From: Clostridia bacterium
GTDB taxonomy: Bacteria; Bacillota; Clostridia; Christensenellales; Aristaeellaceae
Length of the DNA: 53,768 nucleotides
Reading direction: 5' to 3'
NCBI GenBank assembly: GCA_030536295.1
Contig: JAUNQH010000001.1
Span: forward strand, 73,770-127,537
In this document: piece after piece, positions 44,312-52,719 of the stretch
Layout of the letters: each line of letters begins with the position of its first letter
How positions within the stretch are numbered: position 1 is the stretch's first letter
Notes under the pieces: model-generated
What the model was told of the DNA's origin: nothing
The model's input: the letters and a program-made list of their open reading frames with translations, nothing else
The model's database searches: none
Made by a program: the position numbers and the translations under genes

Positions 44312-45904
44312 TCATACACTGCCTTGCGGTGCCTTCAGGATGACTTCGCCGTTTTTGCCGCCGATGTAGCCGCCGTTCCGGATGACGGTCCTGCCGTTCA
44401 CGCAGACATGCACGATGCCGCCGGGAACGGCGTCGGGCCTGCTCTCATCCACGGAAAGCGTCTGCGGATCTATGACAGTGATATCCGCTTTGTATCCCGG
44501 CCGCAGGTATCCGCGCTCTTTGATCCCGTAGCGGTCGGCAGTGGCGCCGGTCATCTTGTGCACGACCTTTTCAAAGGGAATGCCGTCACGCTTCGCCAGC
44601 AGGAAGAACTGCGGGAAGGTCTGGAATGCCGCGATGTTCTGCAGACCTTTTTCCACCACCCAGGCGTCAGTCATGAAAACGGAAAGGTCATCCTCCATCA
44701 GGGTGCGTACGATGTCGCTGTTGTAATATTTGCCCAGGTATATGCTGCCGGCGCGGCCGGAGAGCTCCACCAGCTTCAGATAGGCATCCAGACAGGAGAG
44801 CCCTTCCTTTTCCGCGATCTCCGGGAGCTTCATTCCCTCGTATTCCGGATGGTCATCAGAGATATAGGCGATCACGATATCATCCCAGTCGATGCCCAGC
44901 AGCTTGCGGTACATGAGGATCGTGAGGGAAAGCTTGAATTTGTTGAAGGGTTTCTTTGCCGTTTCCGGTGAAAGCGAGGCGTACCATTCCGGATAGACCA
45001 CCGTGATGACAGAGGCGCCGTAATGGAACGCGTAGTTGTCGAAGCCGATGGGGGAGCCGCTGTCGCGCTCCGTATGGAATACCTTCAGCATCCTGTCCTT
45101 CAGGTTCCAGCTGCTTTGACCGGTGAAGATCAGGTGGGAGTATTCCAGCCGGCAGCCGGCCTGCTTCATGATGCCGACAGCCTCGTCCAGCCCAAGCTCC
45201 AGATGGGATTTTTTTGTCAGCAGCGGGTAGTCCGCGCTGATCTTTGAACAGGCCCGGGGATGGATGGTGATGATGCCGTCATACTTCGCGATCTCCGCGG
45301 CGAAGGCGCGGATCTCATCCGGTTTGGCGTAGCGGTCCGGCTCGTACATGAAGCCGAAGGATCCGCCGAAAGCGCCGCCTTCCATGGCTTCACGGACATA
45401 GGTCAGCTCTTCCTCGATCTGCGCGGGGGTGTATGGGGCGGGATCGTAGCCGGTCATGCCGGCGCGGATGGAACCCTGCCCGATCAGCGGGACCAGGTTC
45501 ACATACAGATTGCCTTCCGCACGCTTTTTGAAATCCGCGAAGCTTCCGGGATGGGCGACCTCAAACAGGCCGCCGCCGAGCTTGTCCCTGTGGGGCGTGT
45601 CCGGTTTCATGCCGAAGGGAGAAAAACTGCAGTTGCCGGTGATCTGGGTCGTGATGCCCTGCTGCAGGAAAGGCTTATAGTACTTTTCCGCATCCTCCCG
45701 GTCATAGAAGAAATCGTTGTGGGAATGGGCGTCGATGAGGCCGGGGCAGACCATCATGCCTTCCGCGTTGATGACTTCATCCGCGGTTTCATCGATGACG
45801 CCGCCGACGGCAAGAATGCGGTCACCTTCGATCAGCAGATCGCCCCTGACGGGATCGGAGACAGTGCCGTTATACAGCATGCCGTTTTTGAACAATGTCT
45901 TCAT
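44312..45904 (-). CDS. N-acyl-D-amino-acid deacylase (amidohydrolase)
   Basis: 530 residues. The metal-binding HxH is in GLIDAHSHND, the bridging Cys in ITGNCSFSPFG, further His in SHLIFTG and the Asp-containing FMTDAWV. C-terminal TGATADRYGIKERGYLRPGYKADITVID is the usual amidohydrolase ending. The family removes acyl groups from N-acyl-D-amino acids or similar D-amino acid derivatives, for example from peptidoglycan turnover or diet. Cytoplasmic, as no signal peptide is present. It sits in an operon between a TPM-like membrane protein and an epimerase. Confidence 0.92.
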   Translation of the reverse strand: MKTLFKNGMLYNGTVSDPVRGDLLIEGDRILAVGGVIDETADEVINAEGMMVCPGLIDAHSHNDFFYDREDAEKYYKPFLQQGITTQITGNCSFSPFGMKPDTPHRDKLGGGLFEVAHPGSFADFKKRAEGNLYVNLVPLIGQGSIRAGMTGYDPAPYTPAQIEEELTYVREAMEGGAFGGSFGFMYEPDRYAKPDEIRAFAAEIAKYDGIITIHPRACSKISADYPLLTKKSHLELGLDEAVGIMKQAGCRLEYSHLIFTGQSSWNLKDRMLKVFHTERDSGSPIGFDNYAFHYGASVITVVYPEWYASLSPETAKKPFNKFKLSLTILMYRKLLGIDWDDIVIAYISDDHPEYEGMKLPEIAEKEGLSCLDAYLKLVELSGRAGSIYLGKYYNSDIVRTLMEDDLSVFMTDAWVVEKGLQNIAAFQTFPQFFLLAKRDGIPFEKVVHKMTGATADRYGIKERGYLRPGYKADITVIDPQTLSVDESRPDAVPGGIVHVCVNGRTVIRNGGYIGGKNGEVILKAPQGSV

Positions 45905-45952
45905 TATGATCTCTCCTGTCTTTTCACTTGAAGATAACGGAGCCGCGCGTGA

Positions 45953-47038
45953 TCAGCCTTTCTTGCGGGCGGCGCCGCAGCAGGGGCATTTGACCGCGTC
46001 CGCCGGCAGGACGCTGCCGCAATAGGCGCAGACGTGCTCTTCCCGGCCGGCCGGGGATACCGGCTCTGCTGCCGCTGTTTCCGACGCGGCGGTGTCATTC
46101 GCGGCGGCTTCATTATCCGCCGGGGCTTCCGCGTCCTTTTTCCGTGAACGGCGGAGGAACAGCAGAACAATGACCGCGATGAGGACGACCACCGGCAGGA
46201 TGCCGACGGAGCTTCCGCCGCCGGTCTCTCTGACCGTTGCGGTCACGGCGTCAAAAGCACGGATGAGAGCCTCGGCGGTGGAATACTGATCGCTGCTCAG
46301 ATCGTGCTGCAGGCGGGTGCCGAAGCTGTTCAGAAGGCTGTCCGTAAGGACGTCTCCCGTATCATCGCCGACGATGCTTTCCCAGGACCAGTCGATGAAG
46401 GCGGGATCCGGCAGAGAAGGCTCCGAGTAGACGATCAGCCAGTGGAGCTCATCCCGGAACAGCCCTGCATACACATCGAAAGCCGCGGCCTCCAGACTGC
46501 TGTAGGTGCCGTTCCAGTTCTCGTCATTCACCGTGACCACCGCGGGTACGATGCCTGTTTTACGCTGAAAGGCCGTAAGGGAATCCGAAAGGGCGGAGGT
46601 GTTCCCGAGAATGCCGATCGTATCCTGGATCACGGGCTGACCGACGTTTTTGTGCTCCGTTTTTTTCGGCAGGGAGAAGGTGTTTTTAAGCCCTGCGAAC
46701 AGCAATGCGAAAATGATGAAGATGACCAGAACGATGCCTGAACAGCCGGATCCGCCGCCTGACCGGGCATATTGTGTCTGCCTTCCGCGTGATGTATATC
46801 TTCTCCGGGGACCGCCGGATGGTGAGCCGAAGGAACGTCCGGCGCCGGAAGAACCGAAGCTCCTGCCGCCGGAAGAACCGAAACTCCTGCTGCCGCCGGA
46901 AACGGATCTGTATCCTCCGGAATGGGAACCTCCGAAGCTGCGGGATCCTCCGCCGGAAGAACGGGAAAAACTGCGGGAACCTCCGGAAGATCTGTGACTT
47001 CCGCCTGAATGCGAACCGCCGCCTCCTGATCTCGGCAT
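45953..47038 (-). CDS. TPM-like membrane protein with Gly/Ser-rich tract and C-terminal zinc ribbon
   Basis: 361 residues. Residues 1-105 are almost only Gly, Ser, Arg and His (for example GGSRSFGSSGGRSF). A membrane helix follows (SGIVLVIFIIFALLFAGL), then a domain of about 150 residues resembling the TPM/phosphatase-like fold (QDTIGILGNTSALSDSLTAFQRKTGIVPAVVTVND), a second helix (SVGILPVVVLIAVIVLLFL), an acidic linker and a zinc ribbon with CAYC and CPCC pairs. TPM proteins are tied to photosystem repair in plants and to envelope stress in bacteria. ATG 47038 follows AAGGAGG by eight bases. Confidence 0.8.
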   Translation of the reverse strand: MPRSGGGGSHSGGSHRSSGGSRSFSRSSGGGSRSFGGSHSGGYRSVSGGSRSFGSSGGRSFGSSGAGRSFGSPSGGPRRRYTSRGRQTQYARSGGGSGCSGIVLVIFIIFALLFAGLKNTFSLPKKTEHKNVGQPVIQDTIGILGNTSALSDSLTAFQRKTGIVPAVVTVNDENWNGTYSSLEAAAFDVYAGLFRDELHWLIVYSEPSLPDPAFIDWSWESIVGDDTGDVLTDSLLNSFGTRLQHDLSSDQYSTAEALIRAFDAVTATVRETGGGSSVGILPVVVLIAVIVLLFLRRSRKKDAEAPADNEAAANDTAASETAAAEPVSPAGREEHVCAYCGSVLPADAVKCPCCGAARKKG

Positions 47039-47070
47039 GGCGCCTGCCTCCTTTTTCAAATCATGGATAC

Positions 47071-47100
47071 ATTATAACAGATACGGGGCCTGATACTCAA
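47071..47100 (-). promoter_or_regulatory. Promoter of the TPM-like / D-aminoacylase / epimerase operon
   Basis: On the minus strand TTGAGT (47095-47100), 18-bp spacer, perfect TATAAT (47071-47076), 32 bp before the start codon. Confidence 0.8.
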
Positions 47101-47160
47101 GCACGGCCGGTCCGGCGGGAGCGCGGCCGCGCGTGACTGAGCGACGGGCTTTCGCGCGGA

Positions 47161-48354
47161 TCAGGGGAAAAGGTCATTCCGCAGCTGCCGGGTGAATTCC
47201 TCCGTCAGCCGGGTCTTTTCATTCCAGAAGCGTTTGGCCGCGGGGGACACCATGGGATCCTCCAGCTGCTGACGCAGCGTGTAGCGGCAGATATGGTCAT
47301 ATGCATCCGCCGCGGCAGCTTCTTTGCTCCGGCTTTCGGTGATCATGCAGTCCATGACGATGCCCAGCGCGCCCATATCGTCCAGCAGGTCCGCTTCCAT
47401 CAGGAGCAGCAGATCCGGATCCGTTTCCGGGTCCCGCATGGTCCATTTATCGGAATGACGCGCGACCAGCCGGCAGATCCGCTCCGTTCTTTCCGGATCG
47501 AACCCGTGCGCTTCCAGATACTGCCGGGTCAACGGCACGCCGGCTTTCGCGTGATCGCTCAGGGTAGCCGCGGCGGCGCGGCCGATATCATGGAAAACGG
47601 CCGCGATGATGACATCCGCCCGGTGAAGCCGGGTCGGATCCTCCGCTTCGTCCAGCAGACGGACCGTCCAGCCGAGTACGCGGCGGGTGTGCTCGAAACG
47701 GCTGTAGCTGATCTCAAACTTGAAGGCGGATTCCTCCGCGTTTTCCAGTGTGTTCCGGACATGCTCCATCATCTCCGTGACACCCGGGACGCCGAGACTG
47801 TCCAGAAAAGCCTGATTCCGGAGCGCGTGCTGCGTTTTGCGGGATTCCAGATCCAGCAGATCCAGGACCCGGGCTTCCTGACGGGCAACGTCATGATATA
47901 TCCCGAGTTCTTTCCGGCCCCGCATCCGGTTGCGGTTCGAGGCTTCCCACGGATCCATCCAGACCGGCGCCCAGCCGTCCCGCTGCTCATAAGGAAGCGG
48001 CGCCGCGGGGCCGGGCTGATCCTCCGCTTCGCAGAAATAATACAGGTTTTCATGCTCAAAGATGCACTCGGGATCGAACTGATCCCGGGCGCGGCGAAGC
48101 ACGGAGCCGAATTCGCGGATGCTTTCCGGACGCACGATATATCCGGTCTCCTCCCGGATCTCCCGGCACAGCGCCGCTTCCGGCGTTTCGCCGTCTTCGA
48201 TCCCGCCGCCGGGGATCATATAAAACCCGGCTTTCGCGGAATGGACCAGAAGCACGCGTCCCTCCCGCATAACGATCCCGCGGGCGGAGACACGGCGGCA
48301 GACAGGACAGTTTTCGGAATAATTCTTCAGATCAAGATCCATCAGGCGTTTCAT
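47161..48354 (-). CDS. NUDIX hydrolase fused to an HD-domain phosphohydrolase
   Basis: 397 residues. Residues 20-150 are a NUDIX domain with the complete box GGGIEDGETPEAALCREIREE followed by TG (residues 49-71), which binds Mg2+ and hydrolyses X-linked nucleoside diphosphates. A CPVC pair precedes it (residues 16-19). Residues 215-360 are an HD domain with EHTRR (His222), FHDIGR (His255, Asp256) and DHAKAG (His268), typical metal ligands of a phosphohydrolase related to YqeK/HDIG proteins. ATG 48354 follows AAAAAGGAG; earlier starts overlap that site. Both enzymes in one chain suggest two steps on one nucleotide. Single-gene unit. Confidence 0.9.
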   Translation of the reverse strand: MKRLMDLDLKNYSENCPVCRRVSARGIVMREGRVLLVHSAKAGFYMIPGGGIEDGETPEAALCREIREETGYIVRPESIREFGSVLRRARDQFDPECIFEHENLYYFCEAEDQPGPAAPLPYEQRDGWAPVWMDPWEASNRNRMRGRKELGIYHDVARQEARVLDLLDLESRKTQHALRNQAFLDSLGVPGVTEMMEHVRNTLENAEESAFKFEISYSRFEHTRRVLGWTVRLLDEAEDPTRLHRADVIIAAVFHDIGRAAAATLSDHAKAGVPLTRQYLEAHGFDPERTERICRLVARHSDKWTMRDPETDPDLLLLMEADLLDDMGALGIVMDCMITESRSKEAAAADAYDHICRYTLRQQLEDPMVSPAAKRFWNEKTRLTEEFTRQLRNDLFP

Positions 48355-48808
48355 GCGGATGCTCCTTTTTGTATGCAGCGGGCGGCTTGCCGCGCATAAA
48401 CTGATTTCAGAAGACAAGGATATAATATTCCGGCGAAAGATACAATACCGGTTTTTGTTTTCCGCCGCGTATGATGCGGGCCGGATGCCGCAGCCGGAGT
48501 TTTCCGCGTGATCCGGAGATACGGGCCGGATACGGGAGCGGAATATGGGATCCCATGAAATCCGGATCTTCAGCCAAACCTCTTTACCAAAGACGTGTGC
48601 CCTTCAGGTTCCTTAAAACCCATCTATTGATAAAATGAGTAAGCGGGTAATTCTCTTTCTGTCTTCCGGATATCGATGACTGCCCGCGTTATCGGAAAGA
48701 TCAGGTATTCTGCCGCTGCGCTCTATGATTATATCCGCATATATGGTATGATATGATCAAAGCCATAACACAGAATACAGATCATCTTATTGAGGGAGGA
48801 TATCGCCC
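48355..48808. other. Intergenic region with divergent promoter signals
   Basis: On the minus strand TTGTAT and TATCCT (about 48418-48446) at 17 bp may start the NUDIX-HD transcript. A perfect 12-bp palindrome ATGGGATCCCAT lies at 48545-48556. A TATGAT at 48747-48752 could be a -10 for the DUF2804 gene, but no good -35 is seen. No reading frame convinces. Confidence 0.4.
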
Positions 48809-49828
48809 ATGCGCAGCCATGAAGTTACAGAAGTACACCCTCTGCTGGAAAACGGCACGCTGACCGAACCCGGCTGGTCCCGGAAGCTTGTGCAGCAATA
48901 CCGCCGGAAGGATATCCGCGCTCCCCGTTTCCGGATCAAGGAATGGGATTATTATCTGATCCTGGGCAGCGATTTCGGAGTCGCGCTGACGATCTCGGAC
49001 GACGGATACATCGGCCTGCAGTCCGCGTCACTGCTGCTTCTCGGGAAACAGCCGTGGGAACATACCGAGACCGTCCTGAATGCTTTTCCCATGGGCAAAC
49101 TGAAGCTGCCGGAGGATTCGTCACGGGGGATCACCGAATATCGGGACAAACGGCTGCAGATGCGCTTTGTTCCGGAAAACGGCACACGGCATCTGACCTG
49201 TCACTTTGACGATTTCTCGGACGGAAAGCCTTTTGAATGCGACATCGTGCTCCGTCAGCCGGATATGGATACGCTGGTCATCGCGACTCCGTGGCCGGAA
49301 AAACACCGTTTCTACTACAACCAGAAGATCAACTGCATGCGGGCCTCCGGCTATGCCTCCTTTGACGGAAAGACCTACCGCTTCGATCCGGAAAAGGACT
49401 TCGGAACCCTGGACTGGGGCCGCGGCGTGTGGACCTACGACAACACCTGGCACTGGGGATCCGGCAACGGGATCGTCGACGGACATGATTTCGGATTCAA
49501 TGTCGGTTATGGTTTCGGCGATACTTCCAAAGCCACGGAGAATATCCTGTTCTGCGACGGGGTCGGACATAAGATCGACGATGTGACCTTCCTCATTCCC
49601 GAAAGCAGCTGGACCGATCCCTGGAAACTTACCTCTTCCGACGGCCGTTTTGAAATGGATTTCGTTCCTGTTCTGGACCGCGCCGCGAAGATCGATGTGA
49701 AGGTGATCGTCACGGACCAGCATCAGGTGTTTGGCCGGTTAAACGGCAGGGCTGTGCTGGATGACGGTACCGTGCTGAATGTTAAGGACCTGCTGTGTTT
49801 CTTTGAAAAGGTCCACAACAAGTATTGA
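48809..49828 (+). CDS. DUF2804 family protein
   Basis: 339 residues. The N-terminal pattern LLENGTLTEPGWSRKLVQQYRR and the later DWGRGVWTYDNTWHWGSGNG are the hallmarks of DUF2804. This beta-rich family has no established activity and recalls hydroxyneurosporene dehydratase-like or AttH-like double beta-barrel folds. No signal peptide or membrane segment. ATG 48809 is preceded by GGGAGG at a rather long distance of ten bases. It is a single-gene unit closed by two tandem hairpins. Confidence 0.85.
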   Translation: MRSHEVTEVHPLLENGTLTEPGWSRKLVQQYRRKDIRAPRFRIKEWDYYLILGSDFGVALTISDDGYIGLQSASLLLLGKQPWEHTETVLNAFPMGKLKLPEDSSRGITEYRDKRLQMRFVPENGTRHLTCHFDDFSDGKPFECDIVLRQPDMDTLVIATPWPEKHRFYYNQKINCMRASGYASFDGKTYRFDPEKDFGTLDWGRGVWTYDNTWHWGSGNGIVDGHDFGFNVGYGFGDTSKATENILFCDGVGHKIDDVTFLIPESSWTDPWKLTSSDGRFEMDFVPVLDRAAKIDVKVIVTDQHQVFGRLNGRAVLDDGTVLNVKDLLCFFEKVHNKY

Positions 49829-49869
49829 CCGTCAGTGAAAAACAGGCGGTTCCTGACAGTGTTGAAAAG

Positions 49870-49933
49870 AATATCCGGACAGCCGTCGTGCATTGCTCTT
49901 TGCCTTTGCACGGTGACCGTCCGGATATTTTCA
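49870..49933. terminator. Long hairpin terminator after DUF2804 gene
   Basis: Outer arms AATATCCGGAC (49870-49880) and GTCCGGATATT (49919-49929), an inner imperfect stem, then TTC. It is roughly symmetric and may also serve the minus strand. Confidence 0.7.
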
Positions 49934-49938
49934 TATTG

Positions 49939-49992
49939 CCCGGATCATACGGGCTCCGCTGCCGTGGAGCCGCAGATCCCGTCCGGTTTTTT
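49939..49992 (+). terminator. Second tandem terminator
   Basis: CCGGA..CGGGCTCC pairs with GGAG..CCCG..TCCGG, followed by a good U-tract TTTTTTA (49986-49992). Confidence 0.7.
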
Positions 49993-50114
49993 ATACTGAT
50001 CGTCAAAAAGCCTCAGACCGGAGCGCGTGGATCGCATTGCCGCGCATGAGTGGCAGAGCAGACATATCACGGAAAGCGCGGTCATGCGATCATGTGCGGA
50101 CCTCTTTGTATCGT

Positions 50115-51767
50115 TTACTCAGCGACATTCCGCAGGACATAGTTCATTCCGTTCCCGATGCAGTACTGCTCCGCGCAGGTTCCGGGCTCGACGGTGAATA
50201 TGACCTTCAGAGGTACATCCTTCCGTACGGATCGGTCATAAAAGGTGAAAGCCTGGTCCCCGATCTCTGTCAGGCTGGCCGGCAGACAGATGCCGGTCAG
50301 TTTTGTGCAGCCGCTGAATGCCCGGCTGCCGATGACCTGAATCCCCTCCGGGAGGGTCAGATCCGTCAGGGAGTAACAATCACGAAAGGCTTCATGACCG
50401 ATCATGATCACGCTGTCGGGTATGTTGATCGCGGACAGACTGTCACACTGCCTGAATGCGTCATCACCGATCTCTGTCAGCCCGTCCGGCAGCCGGATAA
50501 GCTGCAGAGAAACGGCCATATAAAAAGTCTCGCGGCCGATCTCCGTCACGCTCCGGGGAATGGTCACCGCTTCAAGACTCCAGGTGTTGGCGAACACACC
50601 TTCACCGATCTCCGTGACGGAATCGGGAATGGTAACAGACGTCAGATAGCGGTTCCCCTGAAACGCATGATCCGCAATGACCGTGGTGCCATCGGGAATT
50701 TCGTAATGCGCGGCCGGGAGATCGCACGGATAGCTGATCAGCCTCCGGTCTGCTTTGGTAAAAAGGGCGCCGCCCATTGTGTACAGGAATGGATGGTTGT
50801 CGGAGATGACGATCTCCCTGAGAGACTCGCAGTTGCAGAAGGGATTCGATTCAAGCGTGGAAAGACTGTCCGGAAGAATGATCCGTTCCATGCTGTCACA
50901 GTGTGAAAAGGCATATGCGCCTATACTATCCAGCCCTTCCTGAAGATGCACTTCCTTCAGCCTGCCGCAGGAGGCAAAGGCACTCTCGCTGATGTTCCTG
51001 ACACCAGCGGGAATGGTAACGGATTCGAAAAGGTTATCCGCGAACGCGGATACGCCGATCTCCGAGACACTGTCCGGAATGACGATATCATAGATCTGCG
51101 CGTTGCAGAAGGCCCGGTCGCCTATCACAGTGATCGTATCCGGAAGCACAATGCTCCCGACAGGACAGTATTCAAACGCCATCATTCCGATTCCCGTGAC
51201 GGGGTGTCCGTCCAGAAATGCGGGGATATCCAGCCTCTGCAGAGTCGGATCATACCCTCCGATGTACCGCATGATCGTCGCGCCCCCGTCGGCATCCAGC
51301 GTGTAGCAATAATCCCCGCACCGCATAACAGCGTACAGTTCCGGCGGACGCCGGACGACCCGATGGTAGGTGCTCCTGCTCTCACCGGCAATCTCTTGCG
51401 TTGTGATCGTCAGGGTATCGCCCGAAACGGCAAAGACGGAACGCCGGTCTAGCGTATCTCCCTGCACATCATAGGTATCGATGTCAAAAAACGTGACCGA
51501 ACCGGATTCATCCACCGTCTGAAAGATACAGAGCCCATCCGGGGTGAACTCCTCATAGGAAGTGAACACCAGGTCAAGCTCGTCTGTTCTTTCAAACTCC
51601 CAAAGGCCGATCAGGGATCCAGCGGCATCCGTCAGGGGCTGCTCCGCCGGCAGTGGTGCGGGCGCAGGAGACATGGTCGGGATGCCTTCCGCGGGGGCCG
51701 CGGCGAACAGGAACAGGATCATGCACATGATCATCAGCCAAACCGGCATCATGCGTTTCAAGAACAT
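50115..51767 (-). CDS. BspA-type leucine-rich-repeat surface protein
   Basis: About 550 residues. A signal peptide (PVWLMIMCMILFLFAAAPAEG) is followed by a Pro/Ala linker and a lipocalin-like segment around LIGLWEFERTDELDL. About 11 LRR_5 repeats then run from residue 190 to 510, of the form IPDSVTEIGEGVFANTWSLEAV. BspA-like repeats mediate binding to host or bacterial surfaces. There is no sorting signal or terminal helix, so retention is unclear. ATG 51767 overlaps the stop of the truncated AbiEii gene as TGATG. TTG 51761, eight bases after AAGGAG, is an equally good start. Confidence 0.88.
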   Translation of the reverse strand: MFLKRMMPVWLMIMCMILFLFAAAPAEGIPTMSPAPAPLPAEQPLTDAAGSLIGLWEFERTDELDLVFTSYEEFTPDGLCIFQTVDESGSVTFFDIDTYDVQGDTLDRRSVFAVSGDTLTITTQEIAGESRSTYHRVVRRPPELYAVMRCGDYCYTLDADGGATIMRYIGGYDPTLQRLDIPAFLDGHPVTGIGMMAFEYCPVGSIVLPDTITVIGDRAFCNAQIYDIVIPDSVSEIGVSAFADNLFESVTIPAGVRNISESAFASCGRLKEVHLQEGLDSIGAYAFSHCDSMERIILPDSLSTLESNPFCNCESLREIVISDNHPFLYTMGGALFTKADRRLISYPCDLPAAHYEIPDGTTVIADHAFQGNRYLTSVTIPDSVTEIGEGVFANTWSLEAVTIPRSVTEIGRETFYMAVSLQLIRLPDGLTEIGDDAFRQCDSLSAINIPDSVIMIGHEAFRDCYSLTDLTLPEGIQVIGSRAFSGCTKLTGICLPASLTEIGDQAFTFYDRSVRKDVPLKVIFTVEPGTCAEQYCIGNGMNYVLRNVAE

Positions 51768-52138
51768 CACTCCTTACTCTGTATTCGCCTTCCGGCGGTA
51801 TCCATCATCAAATGATTATCAAGATCAAATCGCAACGGGTCTTCTGTTTCGATGGAGAAGATATCTGTGAAGACCTGTTTCATTTTCTCCGTATCATTTC
51901 CAATGTGTTGGGCAAGCAAATCAATATCGACGGTAGCCCTTGCGTATTCACCGTCAAACAGCGCGTAAAGAAATATCCCGCCTTTCAGAGTAAAGTTCTC
52001 GGCATACGGAGAAATGGACAATCTGTAAATCGTTCTTTCCAATCCATATGTGATAAGAAGTTCCTGCATTGTTTTTCCCGCTGCTTTACTCCTGTGCATC
52101 AGGCGGTCTTTAACAGACGCAACGCTTTGTTTTTTCAT
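51767..52138 (-). pseudogene. Truncated AbiEii nucleotidyltransferase toxin (3' end lost)
   Basis: 123 residues. FTLKGGIFLYALFDGEYARATVDIDLLAQ matches the start of an AbiEii-type DNA polymerase beta-like nucleotidyltransferase: the KGG motif and the metal-binding Asp pair in VDIDL. The family has about 250-300 residues. Here it stops after RFDLDNHLMMDTAGRRIQSKE, where relatives continue with the rest of the catalytic and the C-terminal domain. Its ATG overlaps the AbiEi stop by 4 bp, as usual for AbiE operons. AbiEii toxins are GTP-binding nucleotidyltransferases; the shortened protein is probably inactive. The BspA-type gene begins at its stop codon, marking a rearrangement. Confidence 0.8.
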
Positions 52139-52719
52139 ATCAGTACCTCCAGATACGTTCTCAGTATGGGCTCCACCCCAAGTTTTTGGGCGTATCGATG
52201 AAGTTTATTCAGGTTTCGATCCTTCCTTCCAAGATAGGAGCAAAGGACTTCTTTGGCTGCATCTACTCCCAGTTTATTCCGATACCCAAGAATGTCGACT
52301 ACTGTTTTTTCTATATCGTAAATCTGAAAATTCGTTGTTCCGTCATCAGCCGTTGCCACTCCGGTCTCATATCTTTCTTTCGAAAAATAGTAAACCCGAT
52401 ACTCAGGCCACTCCGGCAGTGTAGTGATCTTCATGGAATTTTCTATTGCTATATCTACGGCATCGGGAATAAATGTTGTCAGATTATAAAACCGTGCTGC
52501 GGACATAAGACAAACAACAGCATTGGGGGCAATGGCACTCAGATATGAAAAATCCGATGTTTCCCCTTCGAACATCATGTTCTCATAAATGCTCTTATTG
52601 ATTTTTACCAGCAGTCCCTGCGAAACCATCTTGTTGATATAGTAATACGAATACCCTATCTCTCTGAGTTTTGCGGAGCTTAAAAATTGTGTATGGGTTG
52701 GAAGAGTAAATTCTTTCAT
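52135..52719 (-). CDS. AbiEi-type antitoxin/transcriptional repressor of a type IV toxin-antitoxin system
   Basis: 194 residues. The N-terminal winged helix-turn-helix (FLSSAKLREIGYSYYYINKMVSQGLLVKINKSIYE) is followed by the AbiEi domain with DFSYLSAIAPNAVVCLMSAARFYNLTTF and IYDIEKTVVDIL. AbiEi proteins repress the abiE promoter and neutralise AbiEii without direct contact. AGGAGG precedes the ATG. Base composition is AT-rich, unlike the rest of the window, pointing to horizontal transfer. The partner toxin is truncated, so the system probably no longer works as an abortive-infection device, though the repressor may still bind its operator upstream. Confidence 0.88.
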   Translation of the reverse strand: MKEFTLPTHTQFLSSAKLREIGYSYYYINKMVSQGLLVKINKSIYENMMFEGETSDFSYLSAIAPNAVVCLMSAARFYNLTTFIPDAVDIAIENSMKITTLPEWPEYRVYYFSKERYETGVATADDGTTNFQIYDIEKTVVDILGYRNKLGVDAAKEVLCSYLGRKDRNLNKLHRYAQKLGVEPILRTYLEVLI

